6,270 nucleotides of DNA from Bacteroidota bacterium. Lineage in GTDB: Bacteria > Bacteroidota > Bacteroidia > Bacteroidales > UBA1402. The stretch lies in the NCBI GenBank assembly GCA_030706285.1, contig JAUZOU010000183.1, positions 1 through 6,270 of the forward strand. Direction: 5' to 3'. The notes beneath the pieces are model-generated. The model was not told the DNA's origin, did not search any database, and saw nothing but the letters and a program-made list of their open reading frames with translations. The position numbers were made by a program, and so were the translations under genes. Positions 1 to 5,346 of this stretch are shown here, one piece after another (position 1 is the stretch's first letter; each line of letters begins with the position of its first letter).

Positions 1-31
1 CAGGAATTATCCACCAAAACCAACAAGACTC

Positions 32-1492
32 ATGAAGAAGCTCTGCCTCATACTAACTTTGGCCCTGATTTCCATTTCTGACTATGCCATTGGTTACAAT
101 ATCAGGGATTATGGTGCTATAGGTGACGGCAAGACAATCGATTCGCCTGCCATCAATCAAGCTATTGAAGCGGCTTCGGCCAATGGTGGTGGCCTGATTT
201 ATTTTCCGGCGGGGACCTATCGAAGTTATTCCATCCGGCTGAAAGACAACATCCATCTGTATCTGGAAAACGGGGCTGTACTTGAAGCGGCTCCGCCATC
301 CGCCAAGCAAGGTTATGATGAGGCTGAACCAAGCGAATATACCAAGTATCAGGATTTTGGGCACAGCCATTTTAAGAACAGTCTTATATGGGGCATTGGG
401 CTAAAAAATATCCGCATCGATGGTTCCGGGACCATTTACGGATACGGACTGACACGTGAAGAAAGCCGCATTCCGGGTGCCGGCAATAAAGCCATTGCAC
501 TCAGGGAATGCATCAATGTGGATATCCGGGATCTTACCCTGAACCATTGCGGCCATTTTGCCGTGTTGGCCACAGGCGTGGAAAACATGACAATCAGCCA
601 TGTGAAAGTGGATACCAACCGGGACGGATTTGACATCGACTGTTGCCGGAATGTGCACATTTCCGATTGTAGCATCAATACACCGTGGGATGATGCCCTC
701 GTGCTTAAGGCCAGTTATGCACTGGGCCGTTTTAAGGATACGGAAAAAGTAACCATCGCCAATTGCTTTGTCAGTGGTTACGATCAAGGGACGATGCTGG
801 CAGGAACTTATGAAACAGATGAACCTCAGGCACCTGATCAGGGATTCAATACCGGGCGCATTAAACTGGGAACAGAATCGAGCGGAGGATTCAAGAACAT
901 TACCATATCCAACTGCATCTTCGAACATTGCCGGGGATTGGCGCTGGAAACGGTGGACGGAGGATCTTTGGAAGACGTCTGCATCACGAACATTTCCATG
1001 AAAGACATCGTGAATGCCCCGATTTTTCTACGACTGGGTGCCCGTATGCGTAGTCCTGAAGGTACTCCGGTTGGAAGTATGCGGCATATTTCCATCAGTC
1101 ACATCAACTGCGATAATGCCGATTCAAGATATAGCTGCATACTGAGTGGAATTCCCGGTCATCCCATCGAAGATGTCAGCCTGTGCGATATCCGCATTCT
1201 TTATAAGGGAGGGGAAACGGCAGACAAGGCGACGCTTGTTCCACCTGAAAATGAGCGTTTGTATCCTGAGCCATGGATGTTTGGCGATATACCTGCTTCG
1301 GGATTCTTTCTACGGCATGTTAACCGGGTGACACTTGAAAACATTAGTTTGAGCTATTTTAAACCGGATGCACGTCCCACGTTCTATCTGGAAGATGTTC
1401 ATGGCATCGATCTGATCCGGGTGAAAAGCACCTTGGAGCCAACGGTAAACCGGTTTGTCCAAAAGCAAGTCACCGGTCTGACCGATCACTGA
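32..1492 (+). CDS. Secreted GH28-family glycoside hydrolase (polygalacturonase / rhamnogalacturonidase-like)
   Basis: This 486-residue protein is predicted to cleave galacturonic-acid-containing pectic chains or oligosaccharides outside the cytoplasm. Residues 1-21 form a signal peptide (MKK, then a hydrophobic stretch ending near AIG). The mature part opens with the pectin-lyase-fold signature NIRDYGAIGDG (23-33), followed by NGGGLIYFPAGTY (51-63). Beta-helix rungs of the type 'N-V-x-I-x-D/N-C' recur to the C terminus. The catalytic region matches GH28: NRDGFD (196-201; D198 replaces the Asp of the usual NTD) and WDDALVLK (219-226; D220 and D221). The canonical GHG and RIK motifs are not kept: the aligned segments read TGRIKLGTES (274-283) and GLALET (302-307). 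The family call is strong, but exact substrate and activity are uncertain. The first ATG starts the signal peptide, so the start is well supported. Only 31 bases lie upstream and no promoter is recognisable there; it may continue an operon from the left. Confidence 0.9.
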   Translation: MKKLCLILTLALISISDYAIGYNIRDYGAIGDGKTIDSPAINQAIEAASANGGGLIYFPAGTYRSYSIRLKDNIHLYLENGAVLEAAPPSAKQGYDEAEPSEYTKYQDFGHSHFKNSLIWGIGLKNIRIDGSGTIYGYGLTREESRIPGAGNKAIALRECINVDIRDLTLNHCGHFAVLATGVENMTISHVKVDTNRDGFDIDCCRNVHISDCSINTPWDDALVLKASYALGRFKDTEKVTIANCFVSGYDQGTMLAGTYETDEPQAPDQGFNTGRIKLGTESSGGFKNITISNCIFEHCRGLALETVDGGSLEDVCITNISMKDIVNAPIFLRLGARMRSPEGTPVGSMRHISISHINCDNADSRYSCILSGIPGHPIEDVSLCDIRILYKGGETADKATLVPPENERLYPEPWMFGDIPASGFFLRHVNRVTLENISLSYFKPDARPTFYLEDVHGIDLIRVKSTLEPTVNRFVQKQVTGLTDH

Positions 1493-1499
1493 TTGCTGC

Positions 1500-1811
1500 T
1501 TAAAAAGCAGGACCTTGCTTTTTGAGTAATTGATCAATTTTGGCGTCCTTGCCCGAAAGCGTGTTGTGCAATTTCATCCAGAAAATATAGCTGATCGGTA
1601 TGATGGAAATGCTGTTTGATAGGATCAGCGGCGTATCTTTCAGTAGAATGCCGTACGCGAGCCACAGAGAGGTGGCGACCCAGACCATGGAGTACATGCC
1701 CAATGACAAGCTATGAGTATCTTTGCTGCGGATGGTTTTCCAGGCTTGTGGCAATTGGTTGATGGTGGAGACAATGGCAGCCACTAGCCCGATGATAGAA
1801 ATCAGATTCAT
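1500..1811 (-). CDS. SemiSWEET sugar transporter (MtN3/PQ-loop family)
   Basis: This small inner-membrane protein (103 residues from the chosen ATG) has the three-helix layout of bacterial SemiSWEETs, which dimerise to form a sugar uniporter. Helix 1 is about residues 3-20 and ends in the PQ motif (QLPQAWKTIR, 19-28). KDTHSLSLGMY (30-40) leads into helix 2 (about 40-57), and helix 3 is about 61-80. W50 and N66 sit at the positions, 16 apart, of the substrate-pocket Trp and Asn in characterised SemiSWEETs. The frame is open back to a TTG at 1850, which would add 13 residues. I prefer the ATG at 1811 because it gives the usual family N terminus and because the TTG abuts a terminator-like hairpin. 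A polar tail (82-103) follows helix 3. It lies 90 bases downstream of the GH42 gene on the same strand, suggesting possible co-transcription. The substrate is not determined by sequence. Confidence 0.88.
   Translation of the reverse strand: MNLISIIGLVAAIVSTINQLPQAWKTIRSKDTHSLSLGMYSMVWVATSLWLAYGILLKDTPLILSNSISIIPISYIFWMKLHNTLSGKDAKIDQLLKKQGPAF
1502..1523. terminator. Bidirectional intrinsic terminator between GH28 and SemiSWEET genes
   Basis: AAAAAGCA (1502-1509) pairs perfectly with TGCTTTTT (1516-1523) around a 6-base loop, giving an 8-bp stem with a five-T run on either strand. It starts 10 bases after the GH28 stop and overlaps the last codons and the stop of the SemiSWEET gene, so one element can end both convergent transcripts. 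The stem is mostly A-T pairs, so its strength is uncertain. A competing hairpin, CTGCTT (1496-1501) with AAGCAG (1505-1510), uses some of the same bases. Confidence 0.6.
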
Positions 1812-1820
1812 GGTGATCAG

Positions 1821-1833
1821 GTTAATAATTAAC
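1821..1833. promoter_or_regulatory. 13-bp perfect palindrome upstream of SemiSWEET (possible operator)
   Basis: GTTAAT-A-ATTAAC is a perfect 6+1+6 inverted repeat, ending 9 bases before the preferred SemiSWEET ATG and just after the GH42-distal hairpin. Its position suits a repressor or regulator site controlling SemiSWEET separately from GH42. The region is AT-rich and no second copy was seen in the window, so the functional role is a guess. Confidence 0.3.
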
Positions 1834-1848
1834 GTCGTAAAAATAGCC

Positions 1849-1880
1849 AAAACGGAGGTTTTTTCAGCTAACGACCTCCG
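1849..1880 (-). terminator. Terminator-like hairpin between GH42 and SemiSWEET
   Basis: On the minus strand, CGGAGGT (1880-1874) pairs with ACCTCCG (1859-1853) across a 14-base loop, and TTTT (1852-1849) follows immediately. It begins 21 bases after the GH42 stop. The stem is GC-rich but only 7 bp, and the T run is short, with a second T run a few bases on (GGCTATTTTT). It may be a partial terminator or an mRNA-stabilising hairpin that makes SemiSWEET expression lower than that of GH42. Confidence 0.5.
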
Positions 1881-1901
1881 AAGTTTGGCAGAAATAGCTC
1901 G

Positions 1902-3986
1902 TTATTTTTCTTTCCAAACTAAAACATCCGTCGTGGAAAGCGGATTCTTTCCGATCAGGACCTGGGCATTGGCCGGGAGAGGGAACTGATAAACCGTATC
2001 GGCGTAATTCAAGGCAATGCCGAACCCATTCCTGTATTCCACCAGCACACCTCTGGGCAGGTCCAACACTGGGACATGGGCCAGATTATACACCTTCTTC
2101 AGCACCTCCTTTTCCAGGTCTCCGTTTTTACTGTCCACACCCACGTAGGTAACGGTTCCTTTACCATAGGTATGATGGATGATGGCCGCTTTACCGGTGT
2201 AAAAATCGTCCTGATAGGTTCCCCAGACTTCTGTTCCCTTGTCAGGAATAAAAACTTCGCCCCAGGTATACCATTGGTACGATTGATTGTCCATCCTGAC
2301 ACAACCAGGGCTCTCAGGATGCTGCAGATCGAAAAAGTCAAATTCAGCACCAATCAAATCGAATAGTTTGTAACCGAATTTCCCTTCGAAAAAGCGTCCG
2401 AACCGGTCTTTTTGTCCTGTCCTGCAGGTGAATACCAGATGACCGCCGGCTGCGGCATAAGCTTTCCAGCGGGCAACCAGGCCATCGTCAATCAGCTGAT
2501 AGGCCGGAACGATCAGGAATGGGTACTTGCGAAAATCTTCTTTTTCGCGGATCACATCGACCGGGGCACCGAACGATTTGAGCGCGGCATAGTAATGCTG
2601 AATGTGCGCTTCTGTGTCCCAGTACTTGTTTTGTTTCTGGCGATCGATGTTCCAAGCGTTTTCATGATTGAACAGAATGGCTGCCTGACGCGCTTTATAG
2701 CTAGCTGGAACGTGTAGCCTCGGTGCGTAATAGGCCTTTCGCAGCAAGTTGATTTCCTGAATGAACCGGCTGTATTCAAGGCCCCCTCGCGTAGTCGTTA
2801 CGCCGTCCGTTCCAACAATACCATAATGATATTGTTCCATCCCTGCCAGCGGCTGTCTGAAACGGTAGGCACATGTAAAATCGCTGCCACCTGCAAACAC
2901 ACTCCATAACCATAGACGGACAGCACCAGGGAGCGGTTGGGCATTGACTTCACCCCAGTTTACCTGCCCAGGTTGCAGTTCCATGACGCCATAGATGCCA
3001 TTGATAGGCCGGAAGAAATCGTTGGCATACGAAATACGGAGCGGATCTCCAACCCGGAAGCCTTTTACTCCGACACCGGTTTGGTCACCAAAGACCATAT
3101 AGCGTGTATAGCTGTAAAAATCAAGTTCTTTGCAGTCTCCGATGTGCCCCTCTTCGTAGTTGGGGATAAAATTGCTGGTGACAAACTGCTGCGGTATGGC
3201 GTACTGTTTGATGCAGTTGCTTTGACTGTCGAGAAAAGACGTGGTTTGTTGAGCGGCAAACCGGCGATAGTCCATGATCTGATGGGGATTCATGAACATC
3301 ATGGATAGCTTGGGCAACGTGATTTCATCGAACCGGCTGTAAACCTGGCTCCAGAACGCAGTACCCCATGCGGCATTCAACGAATCGATGGTGCCGTATT
3401 TTTGGCGAAGGAAGTTCCTGAATCCTTTTTCGGCGGCAGGGCCGTAATCGTATTGCACAGCCGGTTCGTTGTCCAGTTGCCAGCCGATGATGCGGTTGTC
3501 CTTGCCATAACGTTTGGCTAGTTCTACGATCATCCGTAACGATAGTTCCTTGTAGAGGGGATTTGAAAAAGAAGCATGTTGTCTGGCGCCGTGATCCAGT
3601 TTAGTTCCGTTTTCGTTGGTGATAAGAATTTCCGGGTATTTCCGTGTCAACCAGACAGGAGGAGTGGCCGTGGAGGTACATAAAATCACTTTCAGCTTGT
3701 TCTTGGCTGCCAGTTCGATGGCCTTATCCAACCAGGCAAACCGATAGACTCCTTCCTCAGGCTCTAGCTGAGCCCAGGCAAATTCTCCGATGTGAGTGAA
3801 TTCAAAGCCCAATTCGGCCATTTTCTTGAAATCCCGATCCCACTCGGAGGCGTTCCATTGTTCCGGATAATAATAAACCCCAACTGTTGTCAAGTCCTTG
3901 TCAGGGAAATAGTTGTCATTTCTGCCTAATGCAGGAAGAGCAAGTAAGCCGAGGAGAAGGAGAAGGGTCCTGTGTTTTTTGCCCAT
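1902..3986 (-). CDS. Exported GH42 beta-galactosidase
   Basis: This 694-residue enzyme is predicted to remove terminal beta-galactose, for example from pectic galactan or arabinogalactan oligosaccharides. Residues 1-21 are a signal peptide (MGKKHR, a leucine-rich core, then ALG), so it acts in the periplasm or at the cell surface. The (beta/alpha)8 barrel (about 33-415) starts with GVYYYPEQW (36-44) and carries TATPPVWL (106-113). The acid/base is E174 in GWQLDNEP (168-175), and the nucleophile is E336 in MELQPGQVNWG (335-345). A trimerisation-type domain (about 430-640, from RQAAILFNHENAW) and a short C-terminal beta domain follow, so the length and layout are complete for GH42. The segment QHASFSNPLY (136-145) lacks the cysteines of zinc-binding GH42 members. 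Its start is the first ATG before a good signal peptide. The AraC-type gene is divergent from it across about 208 bases, which suggests local regulation, and SemiSWEET lies downstream. Substrate linkage cannot be told from sequence. Confidence 0.93.
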   Translation of the reverse strand: MGKKHRTLLLLLGLLALPALGRNDNYFPDKDLTTVGVYYYPEQWNASEWDRDFKKMAELGFEFTHIGEFAWAQLEPEEGVYRFAWLDKAIELAAKNKLKVILCTSTATPPVWLTRKYPEILITNENGTKLDHGARQHASFSNPLYKELSLRMIVELAKRYGKDNRIIGWQLDNEPAVQYDYGPAAEKGFRNFLRQKYGTIDSLNAAWGTAFWSQVYSRFDEITLPKLSMMFMNPHQIMDYRRFAAQQTTSFLDSQSNCIKQYAIPQQFVTSNFIPNYEEGHIGDCKELDFYSYTRYMVFGDQTGVGVKGFRVGDPLRISYANDFFRPINGIYGVMELQPGQVNWGEVNAQPLPGAVRLWLWSVFAGGSDFTCAYRFRQPLAGMEQYHYGIVGTDGVTTTRGGLEYSRFIQEINLLRKAYYAPRLHVPASYKARQAAILFNHENAWNIDRQKQNKYWDTEAHIQHYYAALKSFGAPVDVIREKEDFRKYPFLIVPAYQLIDDGLVARWKAYAAAGGHLVFTCRTGQKDRFGRFFEGKFGYKLFDLIGAEFDFFDLQHPESPGCVRMDNQSYQWYTWGEVFIPDKGTEVWGTYQDDFYTGKAAIIHHTYGKGTVTYVGVDSKNGDLEKEVLKKVYNLAHVPVLDLPRGVLVEYRNGFGIALNYADTVYQFPLPANAQVLIGKNPLSTTDVLVWKEK

Positions 3987-3991
3987 TCAGG

Positions 3992-4022
3992 TTTGGATTT
4001 ATTAACTTTTTATCTACTTTTG
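3992..4022 (+). promoter_or_regulatory. Bacteroidota-type promoter directed at the AraC gene
   Basis: TTTG (3992-3995), a 19-base spacer, then TACTTTTG (4015-4022) exactly matches the Bacteroidota housekeeping pattern TTTG-N19-21-TAnnTTTG on the plus strand. Transcription would begin near 4028 and give the AraC gene a leader of roughly 165 bases. The -33 element lies only 5 bases upstream of the GH42 start codon on the other strand, so it sits inside the GH42 5' leader. AT-rich sequence raises the chance of a coincidental match. Confidence 0.55.
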
Positions 4023-4051
4023 TTTGAAGTCGCTCTGCATAGGCAGGTTGG

Positions 4052-4059
4052 CAAATGTA
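4052..4059 (-). promoter_or_regulatory. Candidate -7 element for the GH42 gene
   Basis: On the minus strand, TACATTTG matches the Bacteroidota -7 consensus TAnnTTTG. Transcription would begin near 4045, leaving a leader of about 60 bases before the GH42 ATG. No good TTTG is visible at the expected -33 distance; the nearest TTTTG is only 8 bases upstream. That would fit a promoter needing an activator, possibly the adjacent AraC-type protein. Confidence 0.4.
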
Positions 4060-4065
4060 GTGTAA

Positions 4066-4142
4066 GTCAAAACCATATCTATTTATAAAATTGACATAAT
4101 TCCATTGGTTTTTGACCGTCGGTTGTTTTTTGTTCCTTGACA
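4066..4142. promoter_or_regulatory. Cluster of four TTGAC motifs in the divergent control region
   Basis: TTGAC occurs on the plus strand at 4091-4095, 4112-4116 and 4137-4141, and as its complement GTCAA at 4066-4070. The plus-strand copies are 21 and 25 bases apart, close to two helical turns, like the direct-repeat half-sites bound by AraC-family proteins. Two copies extend to TTGACAT and two to TTTTGAC. They lie just upstream of the candidate GH42 -7 element. Binding by the neighbouring AraC protein is inferred. Confidence 0.3.
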
Positions 4143-4194
4143 TTTTTTGATAAGAACCTAAATCCGATGTTATCTGTCACTACCTGTTTATTTC

Positions 4195-5181
4195 ATGCAG
4201 AACCTGGAAATCAATACTATGGACACAAAAAGCATAAACCATTTCAATTACCTGACTGTCAATGACAAAGACAGAGAATGGGGCTTGTTTCTGACGACTT
4301 GTGGTTATCAAAGTATCCCTCCATCTAAAGTCAATCCGTTCCTTTCCATCCATCCGTCTGTCTATAGCTTCAATACCAAGCGTGGCCGTGTATTGGATGA
4401 GTTCCAGCTGTTGTTTATTGTTAAAGGATCAGGTTCATTCGAATCGACGCATTGTGCCAAAACTCAGATCAGCGCCGGTAATATCATCTTGTTGTTTCCT
4501 GGAGAATGGCATAATTACAGCTATGATGCTCACACAGGCTGGGACGAATATTGGGTGGGCTTTGACGGGATTAATGCCAGAAGCATGATGCCTTCCAGTT
4601 TTTTCAGCGAGAGTGATCCTGTTTTCAAGGTGGGTATTGATGATGAATTCATTTCATACTACAAATCTATCATCGAATATGCTGAACAGGAAGCAAAAGG
4701 CTATCAGCAGGTTGCCTCCAGCATTGTCCGTCATATGCTTGGCTTGTTGTATTTCAAAACACAGAACAGCCTCTTCTCGGACAAAGAAGTCGTCGATAAA
4801 ATCAATCAGGCTCGTATCATCATCCGTAACAATATTAACAATAAAATTTCACCGGCTGAGGTAGCTGAACAGCTGGGCTTGGGCTATTCGTGGTTCAGGA
4901 AGGCGTTTAAGAAATATGCGGGGATTTCGCCCGCACAATTCCAATTGCAGATTCGTTTGCAGCGAGCAAAAGATCTGCTGCTCAACACAAATTTGTCTGT
5001 TTCGGAAATTGCTTACGAATTGACCTTCGATACGCCTGGGCAGTTTTCGACCTTTTTCCGTCAGAAAGCAGGATTGACGCCTAAAGAATTCAGAAACACA
5101 GGTCGCCTGAAAATGGATTCGAATAATCCTGCTTTAGAGCAGACGGCAACAGAAAGCGATGACACGGATAAGCCTGTTTAA
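4195..5181 (+). CDS. AraC-family transcriptional regulator with cupin sensor domain
   Basis: This 328-residue cytoplasmic DNA-binding protein probably switches neighbouring sugar genes in response to a small sugar. The N-terminal part (about 35-165) is an AraC-type cupin: FQLLFIVKGSG (70-80), ISAGNIILLFPGEWHNY (92-108) and WDEYWVGFDG (116-125) are its beta strands and turns. The C-terminal part (about 203-303) has the two AraC helix-turn-helices, ISPAEVAEQLGLGYSWFRKAF (218-238, read in two pieces) and LSVSEIAYELTFDTPGQFS (267-285), then FFRQKAGLTPKEFR. A hydrophilic tail of about 25 residues follows and has no recognised domain. The ATG at 4195 is used; an ATG at 4219 would drop eight poorly informative residues. 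It is divergent from the GH42 gene, making that gene its most likely target, and it ends in its own terminator. The ligand is unknown. Confidence 0.92.
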   Translation: MQNLEINTMDTKSINHFNYLTVNDKDREWGLFLTTCGYQSIPPSKVNPFLSIHPSVYSFNTKRGRVLDEFQLLFIVKGSGSFESTHCAKTQISAGNIILLFPGEWHNYSYDAHTGWDEYWVGFDGINARSMMPSSFFSESDPVFKVGIDDEFISYYKSIIEYAEQEAKGYQQVASSIVRHMLGLLYFKTQNSLFSDKEVVDKINQARIIIRNNINNKISPAEVAEQLGLGYSWFRKAFKKYAGISPAQFQLQIRLQRAKDLLLNTNLSVSEIAYELTFDTPGQFSTFFRQKAGLTPKEFRNTGRLKMDSNNPALEQTATESDDTDKPV

Positions 5182-5187
5182 CTAAGA

Positions 5188-5221
5188 AAAAGCCCTGGAA
5201 TTTATCTATCCCAGGGCTTTT
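5188..5221. terminator. Strong bidirectional intrinsic terminator after the AraC gene
   Basis: AAAAGCCCTGG (5188-5198) pairs perfectly with CCAGGGCTTTT (5211-5221) around a 12-base loop. The 11-bp stem has a GC-rich top and ends in T runs on both strands. It lies 6 bases after the AraC stop codon. Read on the minus strand it could also stop transcripts coming from the convergent OmpA-like gene, whose stop is about 125 bases away. No closer terminator for that gene was seen in 5222-5346. Confidence 0.88.
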
Positions 5222-5346
5222 GACGTTCAATCAAACGTTATTGACAGTACGTCGATGATCAGGCATGTTTCAGGTGGCAGAAATCAAAGGCCTCTACGTT
5301 TAATAAGCCTGCTCTGCCCGGAAGACAATGGCTTGACCTTGTGGTT

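Noticed and set aside
857..865. RIK tripeptide in GH28 (residues 276-278) as the canonical substrate-binding RIK motif
   Set aside because: By alignment this stretch corresponds to the GHG region, upstream of where RIK should be; the match is coincidental.
401..928. 175-codon minus-strand open frame opposite GH28
   Set aside because: It is antisense to conserved GH28 motifs and its translation resembles no known family; a shadow.
1812..1850. TTG start at 1850 for SemiSWEET (13 extra residues)
   Set aside because: The TTG lies within the T run directly after a terminator-like hairpin, and starting at the ATG at 1811 gives the normal family N terminus.
2937..3308. 123-codon plus-strand open frame inside the GH42 gene
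   Set aside because: It lies entirely opposite the well-supported GH42 catalytic domain and its translation has no recognisable domain; it is a shadow frame.
3916..4143. 75-codon minus-strand open frame across the divergent control region and the start of GH42
   Set aside because: It overlaps the GH42 signal-peptide region in another frame, shows no domain, and crosses the candidate promoters.
4137..4165. TTGACA as a sigma-70-type -35 box for the AraC gene
   Set aside because: At 17 bases there is only AAATCC as a -10, and Bacteroidota use a different promoter pattern.
5221..5240. Small inverted repeat TGACGTT / AACGTTA just after the terminator
   Set aside because: A 7-bp stem with one G-T wobble, no T run and no nearby start; it is too weak to assign a role.
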